DNA of 8,528 nucleotides from Gallionellaceae bacterium (GCA_003151655.1 PLYB01000126.1:1-8528), one strand, 5' to 3'. Shown: positions 1 to 6,273, numbered from the stretch's first letter. Numbers and translations are program-made. Notes: generated by a model not told the origin, from the letters alone.

Positions 1-503
1 ACAAGCCGCATGAAAAATGGGACGCACTAGGTATTCATTGCTCGCAGACGGAACGCCGTGCCGACGATGCCACGCGCGACGTGGAAGCGTGGTTGAAGTG
101 TTTCTACATGCGCGACCATCTCGGTAGCGTATTCGCCGGCACTGTGTCCTCGGTCACCGGTTTCGGCTTATTTGTCTCTCTGGATGACATCTACACCGAA
201 GGGCTGGTGCATGTATCCGAACTTGGCACGGATTATTTCCACTTCGATCCAGCCAAGCACCAGATGCTCGGTGAGCGTACCGGCAAGCGCTACCGCTTGG
301 GTGATCGGGTGCGCGTCAAAGTCGTGCGCGTGGATATGGAAAGCACCAAGATTGATTTCGTTCTGGAAAGCGTAGAAGGCGAAGAAGCCGGAATTAAAAC
401 CGCCGCAGGAAAAATCGCCGGAGCGGGTGCATGGGGCGATACTGCTCCGAAGAAAAAATCTGCTGCGAAGGAAAAGGCCGCTTCCAAGAAGCCGCGCCAT
501 TAG
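1..503 (+). CDS. rnr: Ribonuclease R, C-terminal part (5' end outside window)
   Basis: RNase R is a processive 3'-5' exoribonuclease that degrades structured RNA and helps in rRNA and mRNA quality control. The reading frame is open from base 3 to the TAG at 501-503, giving 166 visible residues, so the true start lies upstream; the GTG at 81 is internal. The first visible residues (HCSQTERRADDATRDVEAWL) are the hallmark end of the RNB catalytic domain. They are followed by an S1 RNA-binding domain with the motif GTVSSVTGFGLFVSLDD and EGLVHVSELGTDYFHFD. The protein ends in a Lys/Ala-rich basic tail (PKKKSAAKEKAASKKPRH), as in other RNase R proteins, where it helps bind structured RNA. The catalytic aspartates lie outside the window. 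It precedes rlmB, the same order as in many proteobacteria. Identification is very secure. Confidence 0.96.
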   Translation, partial: KPHEKWDALGIHCSQTERRADDATRDVEAWLKCFYMRDHLGSVFAGTVSSVTGFGLFVSLDDIYTEGLVHVSELGTDYFHFDPAKHQMLGERTGKRYRLGDRVRVKVVRVDMESTKIDFVLESVEGEEAGIKTAAGKIAGAGAWGDTAPKKKSAAKEKAASKKPRH

Positions 504-527
504 TCTGTTTATCAGCAACCAATAGCA

Positions 528-613
528 TCGTCATTCCCGCGAAGGCGGGAATCCAGTGAGTTAAACAAAAGGCATTTTGAATGGCTGGATTCCCGCCTTC
601 GCGGGAATGACGA
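528..613. repeat. REP-type palindromic repeat between rnr and rlmB
   Basis: Two perfectly complementary 29-base arms (528-556 and 585-613) are separated by a 28-base loop. Each arm also holds its own small hairpin, ATTCCCGC-GAAG-GCGGGAAT (533-552 in the left arm). The unit thus resembles a pair of head-to-head REP sequences (BIME-like). The TCATTCCCGC...GCGGGAATCCA motif is, from general knowledge, a dispersed intergenic repeat in many beta- and gammaproteobacterial genomes. No T-tract follows, so it is not a typical intrinsic terminator. In an rnr-rlmB transcript it would form a long stable stem that could protect the upstream mRNA end or lower read-through. No second copy exists in this window. 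Confidence 0.85.
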
Positions 614-647
614 ATCAGGACTTATATAAAGAAAGCGAGCAAGAAAC

Positions 648-1418
648 ATGGCTGAAACTCGTATTATTCATGGTTTTCACGCCGTCACTGCGCGCATCCG
701 ACAGCATGCCGACAGCGTGATGGAACTCTACGTGGATACAAAGCGTCATGATCCGCGCGTGCGCGACCTGCTCAAGCTGGCAGAAACCAATGGTGTGCGT
801 ATCGTGCCGGTGGATGGTAAGCGTCTCGACGGCATGGCCGGGAACGCCAGCCATCAGGGTGTCGTAGCGAAAGTTGATGCAGCGCGGAAGGTGGTGAATC
901 TGGATGATGTGCTGGACACCCTGATCGAGCCAGCGCTGCTGTTGGTGCTGGATGGGGTACAAGACCCGCACAATCTAGGTGCTTGCCTGCGCTGTGCCGA
1001 CGCTTTCGGCGTCCATGCCGTCATCGCTCCGAAAGACCGTGCGGTGGGGCTGAATGCCACGGTAGAGAAAGTCGCCTGCGGCGCGGCGGAAACCGTGCCC
1101 TATATCACCGTCACCAATCTCGCCCGCACCCTGCGTGAATTGCAAGAGCGCGACATTTGGGTAGTGGGTGCTGATAGTGAAGCCGAGAATGACCTGAACA
1201 ATTTCTACCACTCCGATGCATTGGCTTTGGTGCTTGGCGCAGAAGGTGAAGGTTTGCGCCGTTTAACCCGTGAAACTTGCGACCAACTGGTGAGCATCCC
1301 GATGATGGGTAGCGTGGCAAGTTTGAATGTATCGGTCAGCGCGGGCATATGCCTGTATGAGGCGAGAAGCCAGCGGGTGGAAGTAAAGGTGCCCGGTTCA
1401 CACGGCATAGGGGAGTGA
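648..1418 (+). CDS. rlmB: 23S rRNA (guanosine(2251)-2'-O)-methyltransferase RlmB
   Basis: RlmB is a cytoplasmic SpoU/TrmH-family enzyme that transfers a methyl group from S-adenosylmethionine to the 2'-OH of G2251 in the peptidyl-transferase P-loop of 23S rRNA. The protein has 256 residues, close to the usual ~245. Residues 4-80 form the L30e-like substrate-binding domain (IIHGFHAV...GNASHQGVVAKV). The SPOUT knot domain follows with all three family motifs: DGVQDPHNLGACLR at 102-115 (Asn109, Arg115), LGAEGEGLRRL at 196-206 (Glu199) and SIPMMGSVASLNVSVSAG at 216-233 (Asn227). The ATG at 648 fits the conserved N-terminus. Its ribosome site is weak (only purine-rich GAAAGCGAGCAAGAAAC before it), so translation may partly depend on the rnr transcript. 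The C-terminal tail after about residue 243 is slightly longer than usual. Confidence 0.96.
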   Translation: MAETRIIHGFHAVTARIRQHADSVMELYVDTKRHDPRVRDLLKLAETNGVRIVPVDGKRLDGMAGNASHQGVVAKVDAARKVVNLDDVLDTLIEPALLLVLDGVQDPHNLGACLRCADAFGVHAVIAPKDRAVGLNATVEKVACGAAETVPYITVTNLARTLRELQERDIWVVGADSEAENDLNNFYHSDALALVLGAEGEGLRRLTRETCDQLVSIPMMGSVASLNVSVSAGICLYEARSQRVEVKVPGSHGIGE

Positions 1419-1598
1419 GTTGCGCGGTGAATTTACGTGACAGGTTGATGCCATTCTACGGAATGTGTTTATACTTGAAACTTATCGCTACATAGTTCTC
1501 GAAACCAGCAATCGAGGATTGGTTGCGAGTTAACATCCAGTATCAGCCCCATTTCGGACGCTCAATGCATGATGAAATTGGGTGTTTGGTATACTGCA

Positions 1599-1615
1599 AT
1601 GTGCCAGTAGCGGTC
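1599..1615 (+). repeat. Short degenerate repeat, copy A
   Basis: ATGTGCCAGTAGCGGTC matches ATGTGCCAGAAGAAGTC at 5654-5670 in 14 of 17 positions in the same orientation, with the first nine bases identical. Both lie in gene-free DNA. It may be a remnant of a dispersed intergenic repeat, but chance cannot be excluded from two short copies. Confidence 0.3.
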
Positions 1616-1698
1616 CTTCGCGACTGTCCGTTGACGTGCAACGAAATTTCAAAGTGTCGTAGCTTCATGCAGCAGCTATTTAATCCAACATCAACCAC

Positions 1699-1727
1699 TT
1701 GACGTTATATATCTATCTTGGTATAAA
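1699..1727 (+). promoter_or_regulatory. Sigma-70-type promoter of the toxin-antitoxin operon
   Basis: TTGACG (1699-1704) and TATAAA (1722-1727) are separated by exactly 17 bases, making a near-consensus promoter. Transcription should begin about six to eight bases after the -10 box, at or next to the toxin ATG at 1733. The -10 box lies inside the small inverted repeat GTAT-AA-ATAC (1721-1730). This could be part of an operator for the antitoxin, since such operons are usually autorepressed; that role is inference. Confidence 0.65.
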
Positions 1728-1732
1728 TACTC

Positions 1733-2113
1733 ATGGTTCGCATTCCTCCCAGTCTTTCGCGTGAAAAGCCCCTGCACTGGGTGGCATCGGCTAAAAAAGA
1801 CTACTTGGCATTTCCCATTGATGTGCAGGACGAAATGGGTTATGCGTTAGGCTTGGCGCAGCTTGGTGCCAAGCACCCAAAGGCCAAGCCATGGAAGGGT
1901 GAAGGGCCGGGAGTTTTCGAAATCGTTGAGGATCATAGGGGCGATACATTCCGCGCGGTCTATACCGTACGCTTTGCCGATGTGGTGTATGTCCTGCATG
2001 CCTTCCAGAAGAAGTCGAAGACAGGCATCAAGACCCCACAGGACGATATAAACCTGATCGCCGAACGCCTCAAGCGCGCCCAAGCCGATTATGAAAGGAG
2101 CTGCACACCATGA
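1733..2113 (+). CDS. RelE/HigB-type toxin (phage-derived Gp49-like family)
   Basis: This is the likely toxin of a type II toxin-antitoxin pair. Members of the Gp49-like/HigB branch of the RelE superfamily are ribosome-dependent mRNA endonucleases that stop translation when free of antitoxin. The 126-residue length is typical. Visible family features are KPLHWVASAKKDYLAFP (12-28), the central strands KGEGPGVFEIVEDHRGDTFRA (55-75) and the conserved VYVLHAFQKKSKTGIKTP (85-102), rich in the basic residues that form the active site. The start at 1733 is supported because conserved sequence begins at residue 12 and no later start precedes it. No Shine-Dalgarno site is visible and the promoter lies directly upstream, so the mRNA is probably leaderless. 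Its stop overlaps the antitoxin ATG (ATGA, 2110-2113). The toxin-first order is typical of higBA. Confidence 0.9.
   Translation: MVRIPPSLSREKPLHWVASAKKDYLAFPIDVQDEMGYALGLAQLGAKHPKAKPWKGEGPGVFEIVEDHRGDTFRAVYTVRFADVVYVLHAFQKKSKTGIKTPQDDINLIAERLKRAQADYERSCTP
2095..2100 (+). promoter_or_regulatory. Strong ribosome binding site of the antitoxin gene
   Basis: AAGGAG lies within the 3' end of the toxin gene, nine bases before the antitoxin ATG at 2110. It is by far the better initiation signal of the operon, as the toxin gene has none. Translation should therefore favour the antitoxin. Confidence 0.8.
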
Positions 2114-2433
2114 GCACAATTACCCACGGTAGCACCAACGTTTTCGCTGACTTGGGCTATCCGGATTCCGCCGAACGCCAAACCAAGACGCGTTTGGCTC
2201 TGGCCGTCAATGAACTACTGAAAAGCCGCAAACTGAAACAGCGTGAAGTTGCGACATTGCTTGCCATCCCGCAACCCAAAGTCTCAGCCTTGAAAAACTT
2301 TCGGCTTGATCAGTTCTCTGTAGAACGTCTGATGGAGTTCTTGACGGCGCTCAATCAGGACGTGGAAATCATCATCCGACCGCGTGCAAATTCCGGCGGA
2401 GCTGGGCATATTTCAGTCTTGGCGGTGCAGTAA
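2110..2433 (+). CDS. XRE-family antitoxin (HigA-like, HTH_37 type)
   Basis: This is the probable antitoxin partner of the preceding toxin: it binds and neutralises it, and through its helix-turn-helix represses the shared promoter. The protein has 107 residues. The N-terminal GSTNVFADLGYPDSAE (7-22) is characteristic of this antitoxin family. The helix-turn-helix spans about residues 42-63 (LKQREVATLLAIPQPKVSALKN). The segment FSVERLMEFLTALNQDVEIIIRP (69-91) is the typical C-terminal half. The start overlaps the toxin stop by four bases, indicating translational coupling, and has a strong ribosome site. The Gly/Ala-rich tail after residue 93 is not recognisable. The downstream gene converges on it, 55 bases away. 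Confidence 0.9.
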   Translation: MSTITHGSTNVFADLGYPDSAERQTKTRLALAVNELLKSRKLKQREVATLLAIPQPKVSALKNFRLDQFSVERLMEFLTALNQDVEIIIRPRANSGGAGHISVLAVQ

Positions 2434-2478
2434 TTTTCTTGCTAAGTTAACTCGATTATGCAAACAATAAAGGAATGA

Positions 2479-2494
2479 CACTGAACGCTCAGTG
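2479..2494. terminator. Small hairpin between convergent genes
   Basis: CACTGA-ACGC-TCAGTG forms a perfect 6-bp stem with a 4-base loop, covering the stop codon of the minus-strand fusion gene. On the minus strand it is followed by the T-rich TCATTCCTTTATTG, so it could act as a weak terminator for that gene. On the plus strand no T-run follows directly. The stem is short and only moderately GC-rich. Confidence 0.25.
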
Positions 2495-5401
2495 CGATTT
2501 AGGCATCTGATTTGATGCTTGCGGTGATTCAGTAGCAATACTGCCTGAGCCTGCCTGTGAAACCAAACTGCCTACTGATTTGCCATCAGTCTTGGGGCGC
2601 CGTGTGTATTTGCGACGTACTCTAGCAAAAGATTCAATATCGGTTTCCCCGGAACGGAGAAAGTTAAGGAAGTCTAGCCCTTGGTATTCGCAGGTTTCAG
2701 CCACGCTCAAAAGAGTTAGGTACTCGTCAACACCTTTTTTGGTGGATGATCCAGAAATTACATCACGCAACCTAGCGAACGCTTTGATGGCATGTTCTGC
2801 GTTATTGTTATTCCAAGGCACTCCGTCGTAACGCAGAAACGTGAAAAGCGTGTCCTTGTTTTTCTCAAATCGTTGTTTGCATTTCAACGCTGCCTCACTT
2901 TTGAAATTTGTTACGTTTAGCAATTTGAAAAAGCGCTCTACCGCGACAATGTGTTTGCGCAGAGAACGTTTCTTTAGCCCATGAAGGTCAATAGTGTCAA
3001 CAATTGGTTTCAATAAATCAGAGAAACCAATGGCAATCGATTTCATCTCAGTGTCAAATGGGGTGTGCAAAATCTCATCGTTCAAATCGCGCATGAGGTG
3101 AATAAGACACTTTTGCTGGGGGCAATTTATGGCATCGTAGGCAGCATAGAAATCAGATACAAGAACACCCTTGAAATCTTTCAGTAATGTCTGGACAATT
3201 TCTGCCTCGCGACTCTCAGCAAGAATATAGACCACCTCCTTCATGTTGGTCAGAACCCACACATATGCCAAGTGACCTTTGATATTCGCTCGGGTTTCGT
3301 CGGCATGAATGAGATTGCCATGAACAATCCGTTCCAGAATTTTCCTTTTAGTGAGCAAGTAATGATTAGCCGCTTTAACTTTGAATTCGTTCAGTGTGTT
3401 GTGCGACAAATTGAAACCGAATAACCTGTTAATACTGTGTTGCATCGTCCTTTGTGGAATGCATAAATTCACGATGTGGTATACAAAATAGGCCATGATG
3501 TTCCAGCCCCATTTTGATCCGTGTAAATCCCACTCATTTAATCTGTACTCGTGACCACAGCTACGGCAGAGATAGGTTTGAAGTACGTACTGCACTACTC
3601 GTTTTTTAACGCTGTCCCTGCCAAAAACTAAATCATGCACTGTTCTGGAGAGCGAGCGGAATCTTTTCCGCCCACGCTTGCCACACTCTGGGCAGGATGT
3701 CGGTGATTTTATTACGACTATTATTTCGGATTTTTTGTTGCAGTAACTCGTTCGTTTTTGTCTCCGCCTGAGACTTTTCATGGGTACTCCAGACCGGATG
3801 AAAACTCGATCACGCTGGTAAACCCAATGCGCTGCTTCATTAATTTGCTCCATATTTTCTATAGGGCTTGTGAATTCACGCCATTTTGAGTTTATGTTTT
3901 TGCCAAGACTCTCTGCATGAACGATCTTGGGCTGCCCCCCTAGGTTGTTGTTGGGGGCAATATCCGCCACCAAGAGTTGCTTGATAGTGTGAGCGACTAG
4001 ACTCAACGCATCACAATCATCAGTATTGTAGGCAATTATTTTTTCCCGCAACGTAACATCGTTAGATGCCTCCCATAGGGAACGCCAAACAATAGATTGA
4101 AGGCCAGTTGCTAAAGGGCTGCGCCACTCGAAGCCAAGGAAATGTGAAATTTCTTTAAGCCCGTTTGAGTACGTAGGGAAATAGAATCGTGCGTAAATGA
4201 CAGATAGCAGATTGACAGATGACGTAATCGCATTGTCTGCATTGGAATCTTTCGGAGGTCCACCGTGTCGCTCATACATCCTTTTTATGAATGTAGTTTC
4301 GTAACTGCCGTAGTGCATCATAAATACCGGACCGACTCCTGATAATAAATTGAGAAAATCTTGCCAAATGCGTTTCTCATCAGACACGGAGTCTGCCCAA
4401 AAGCTAAAGTGTTCAACACCATTTATGTTTTCTAATCGCACCCCAATCAAGTAGTAGAAATCTCGATCTGAAAGTCCTTCAACGTCAAAAAATATCATTG
4501 TACCGTCGAGGTGCAAATCGGTTTTTCCAACGACGTGAATTTTCTGCTCACGGATCGCAAGTGCTTTTAACGAGTGGTGATACTTCTCTGGTTGCCCTGC
4601 CAGCCGCTTTAAGCGACGGCGAGGGCGGAAGGTATAGGACAGTTGCGTGACAGTAAAAATACCTTTGCTCTTTAACCGTGCTCGATCTTTTTCGGGCAGG
4701 TGGCTGAGAAGGCTCAAATCATCTTTCTCTACCGCTTGCTTTCTGCAACGATCTTGAAATTTGCATTCGGGACAATGCCGGTTCAGGATCAAGTCTGGCG
4801 GAGAAGGGGCGGACAGTAAGGCAGTAACTTGGTTGGCCGTTTTATGGATGGCGCGTGCCAACAAGTTAGCCTTTACTGTAAAAGCAGAAAACTTTTCTCC
4901 GTGGACAATTTTTGCAACGCCGACTTTTACACCCAATGATTTCGCCAGCACCAATGCCTCGAATGCAGCCACCATTTTGTCTGAACTCGACAATTTGTTG
5001 ACTGGCACAAAACGAATCGGAACGAGTTGAGCAGATAAATTTGTACCTTCCAGATGCACCCGCTGTACAACCTGAAGGCTGGCTTCCCATTCTTGAGTTT
5101 GAACAATTTGGTCAAGAGCGAAATGCCATGAGGCACTTTTCCAGCGACCCGATTCGAGGATGCCGCTACCCAGTTCACATTGATGCTCAGCCGTTAACTT
5201 GCGCTTGCCTTTATTACGATAGGATTCTGCCTGTGTGGCGGCCCAACTTGTGTAGTCGCCACCTACGGCTGTCTCACCCTTGGAAAGAAGGTAACACTTC
5301 GTATGGCAGGCCAGAAAAGCTTCGAGCAGGCAAGAAGTAACGACCACTGCGCCATCTTTTGCAGTGGGTGGAGTCATAGCGGATTCTAATTGACTGTCCA
5401 A
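2489..5401 (-). CDS. TM0106/RecB-like nuclease - DEDDy exonuclease - IS66-like transposase fusion
   Basis: This is one open frame of 970 codons from a TTG at 5401. That start is chosen because AAGGAG lies eight bases before it; the ATG at 5377 (946 residues) or a TTG at 5458 (989) are possible. Numbered from 5401: residues 20-200 resemble the RecB/Cas4-like part of TM0106 proteins (TSCLLEAFLACHTKCYLLSKGE at 22-43). Cys32 or Cys36 together with Cys210, Cys213 and Cys219 (HCPECKFQDRC) fit an Fe-S cluster. Residues 303-480 are an RNase H-like DEDDy exonuclease: FFDVEG (Asp306, Glu308), HYGSYET (Glu368), YNTDD (Tyr459, Asp463). Next is a zinc ribbon (Cys570, 573, 612, 615). Then comes a DDE transposase: HADET (Asp701), SDFYAAYD (Asp750), CLIHLMRDL (His768), NNNNAEHAIKAF (Glu869). 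The tail after 930 is low-complexity. No single function is established. DNA processing coupled to transposition is inference. The gene is AT-richer than the rnr and hpnE ends, suggesting transfer. Confidence 0.88.
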   Translation of the reverse strand: MDSQLESAMTPPTAKDGAVVVTSCLLEAFLACHTKCYLLSKGETAVGGDYTSWAATQAESYRNKGKRKLTAEHQCELGSGILESGRWKSASWHFALDQIVQTQEWEASLQVVQRVHLEGTNLSAQLVPIRFVPVNKLSSSDKMVAAFEALVLAKSLGVKVGVAKIVHGEKFSAFTVKANLLARAIHKTANQVTALLSAPSPPDLILNRHCPECKFQDRCRKQAVEKDDLSLLSHLPEKDRARLKSKGIFTVTQLSYTFRPRRRLKRLAGQPEKYHHSLKALAIREQKIHVVGKTDLHLDGTMIFFDVEGLSDRDFYYLIGVRLENINGVEHFSFWADSVSDEKRIWQDFLNLLSGVGPVFMMHYGSYETTFIKRMYERHGGPPKDSNADNAITSSVNLLSVIYARFYFPTYSNGLKEISHFLGFEWRSPLATGLQSIVWRSLWEASNDVTLREKIIAYNTDDCDALSLVAHTIKQLLVADIAPNNNLGGQPKIVHAESLGKNINSKWREFTSPIENMEQINEAAHWVYQRDRVFIRSGVPMKSLRRRQKRTSYCNKKSEIIVVIKSPTSCPECGKRGRKRFRSLSRTVHDLVFGRDSVKKRVVQYVLQTYLCRSCGHEYRLNEWDLHGSKWGWNIMAYFVYHIVNLCIPQRTMQHSINRLFGFNLSHNTLNEFKVKAANHYLLTKRKILERIVHGNLIHADETRANIKGHLAYVWVLTNMKEVVYILAESREAEIVQTLLKDFKGVLVSDFYAAYDAINCPQQKCLIHLMRDLNDEILHTPFDTEMKSIAIGFSDLLKPIVDTIDLHGLKKRSLRKHIVAVERFFKLLNVTNFKSEAALKCKQRFEKNKDTLFTFLRYDGVPWNNNNAEHAIKAFARLRDVISGSSTKKGVDEYLTLLSVAETCEYQGLDFLNFLRSGETDIESFARVRRKYTRRPKTDGKSVGSLVSQAGSGSIATESPQASNQMPKSH

Positions 5402-5721
5402 GCGATATTCTCCTTCGCTTAATTCCAACAATAACTTTGCCCAGAATAAAACGAGCAAACAACTTAGCAGTTATTGTATAAGGGACAAGTGTGGCACGCC
5501 ACGAAGGGCTGCTTTCGGGTAACAAATTTTGATGTTCATCTGTCGCTTGTGGGTCGATAGCGCCCGTTAGTGAAGGGCAGTTTTACGACAGCACAATTTT
5601 TGCATGCCACTGGCAGCTTTGCTGCAAGCAGTTCACAATAACGAAAGCGCACTATGTGCCAGAAGAAGTCATTCCAAGATGTTTCATATTTTTGTTTAAA
5701 TATTATTCCGGTTAGGAATTC
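5402..5721. other. Gene-free stretch between divergent genes
   Basis: This 320-base stretch separates the fusion gene (minus) from the small membrane protein gene (plus). For the fusion gene it offers a -10-like TACAAT on the minus strand (plus 5473-5478) without a good -35 box, and the ribosome site AAGGAG at 5415-5410. The interrupted palindrome GTGGC-AC-GCCAC (5491-5502) lies about 90 bases before the start and could be an operator. Further right are degenerate repeat-like sequences (5541-5670), including the small hairpin GCAGC-TTT-GCTGC. No ORF of note was seen. Confidence 0.5.
5541..5568 (+). repeat. Degenerate intergenic repeat, copy B
   Basis: This 28-base stretch (core TGTCGCTTGTGGGT then GATAGCG) matches 6177-6204 in 20 of 28 positions without gaps and in the same orientation. 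The two copies flank the small membrane protein gene on both sides. The sequence 5654-5670, which resembles 1599-1615, lies about 90 bases further right. Such TGTC-CTT-TGGGT-GATAGCG fragments remind me of dispersed intergenic repeats in proteobacteria, but I cannot name a family. Confidence 0.45.
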
Positions 5722-6132
5722 ATGGATTCATTTTTCGCTATGATCGCTGTTTTTGCCTTCATTGGGATGGCTTCGATTTTGCCGCTTTTTACCAGCTCTC
5801 GACGGGCAAACGTAGAACTTAATCTAAAACCACTTTGGCAAAAACGTTGTGCTGGAAAGATGGGAGCAATCGGTATTGGCATACCATCGATACGTGTAGC
5901 TCTTTATCAAGATTTTATGGTTATCGCTTTTCTTGGACAAACGATAATTCCATATCAGGACATTGAAGAGGTATCTATAAAAAGAGCTTTTTGGTCTCTG
6001 AATTTCGCTGGCGTGCTTCTTAAGCTTCGGGGCATGAGAGCTGATTATCGTTTTAACTTAAACCTGAGTGACTCAAATGAGTTCGTGAAGGTAATTGAAT
6101 CTCATTTACCTCATCATTCAAAAAAGAGATAA
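5722..6132 (+). CDS. Small membrane-anchored protein of unknown function
   Basis: I do not recognise a named family. The 136-residue protein starts with one hydrophobic segment (about residues 4-23, FFAMIAVFAFIGMASILPLF) followed by the positive SSRR, so it is probably an N-in or signal-anchored single-pass inner-membrane protein. The remainder is predicted from its pattern to be beta-rich: IRVALYQDFMVIAF, TIIPYQDIEEVSIKR and GVLLKLRG alternate hydrophobic residues. It ends in a short helix, SNEFVKVIESHL. That layout recalls bacterial PH-like domains, where a strand pair leads into an 'IPYxDIxxV' turn; this is only a suggestion. The ATG has an AGGA four bases upstream. The gene is AT-rich, stands alone, and is bracketed by related degenerate repeats, which suggests acquired DNA. 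Confidence 0.7.
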   Translation: MDSFFAMIAVFAFIGMASILPLFTSSRRANVELNLKPLWQKRCAGKMGAIGIGIPSIRVALYQDFMVIAFLGQTIIPYQDIEEVSIKRAFWSLNFAGVLLKLRGMRADYRFNLNLSDSNEFVKVIESHLPHHSKKR

Positions 6133-6176
6133 CCAAAATATCTCGGCTCTGGGTGTCTGCTATTGGGAATCTGCTA

Positions 6177-6204
6177 TGTCTCTTATGGGTACATTGCGGC
6201 CATG
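6177..6204 (+). repeat. Degenerate intergenic repeat, copy C
   Basis: This is the second copy of the 28-base sequence at 5541-5568 (20 of 28 identical, direct orientation). It lies in the 141-base gap between the small membrane protein gene and the convergent hypothetical gene. The rest of that gap holds no convincing gene: a minus-strand frame across it (6053-6274) overlaps the better gene antisense and has no family resemblance. Confidence 0.45.
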
Positions 6205-6273
6205 CTGCCACCCGTGACACTGCATCAAGATCAACGACCACAATGCGATTGAAGCGGCCGCAAAAATTGAACA

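Larger units (their letters stand above)
1419..1732. other. Gene-free stretch downstream of rlmB
   Basis: No convincing ORF or RNA gene was found here. It is AT-richer than the flanking rlmB. A small hairpin, CATTC-TACG-GAATG (1452-1465), followed by TGTTTAT, is the only terminator-like element after rlmB and is too weak to call. The middle holds a short sequence (1599-1615) resembling one at 5654-5670. The 3' end carries the toxin-antitoxin promoter. The change in composition suggests that the accessory region begins here. Confidence 0.5.
2440..5469 (-). mobile_element. Possible mobile element carrying the nuclease-transposase gene
   Basis: The single long gene inside has a complete IS66-like DDE transposase domain. 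The 9-base sequence TGCTAAGTT occurs at 2440-2448 and in inverted orientation at 5461-5469, just outside the two ends of the gene. Inward of both copies a CTCG follows after two and five bases respectively. No direct target duplication was seen outside these sites (ATTTTCT against GTTATTG). The repeats do not resemble the GTAAGCG start usual for IS66 ends. The boundaries are therefore tentative; the gene may instead be an immobile, domesticated relative. Confidence 0.25.

Noticed and set aside
528..613. The large inverted repeat as an intrinsic terminator of rnr
   Set aside because: No T-tract follows either arm, and its internal symmetry matches dispersed REP repeats better.
1452..1467. Hairpin CATTC-TACG-GAATG as rlmB terminator
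   Set aside because: The stem is only five pairs and AT-rich, and no run of T follows.
1586..1725. TTGGTATA occurring at 1586-1593 and 1718-1725 as paired operator sites
   Set aside because: Eight AT-rich bases recurring in an AT-rich gap is expected by chance, and the spacing has no support.
5399..5458. Start of the fusion gene at the TTG at 5458 (989 residues)
   Set aside because: No ribosome site precedes it, and the extra 19 residues are not part of the family pattern, whereas the TTG at 5401 has AAGGAG at ideal distance. The ATG at 5377 stays possible.
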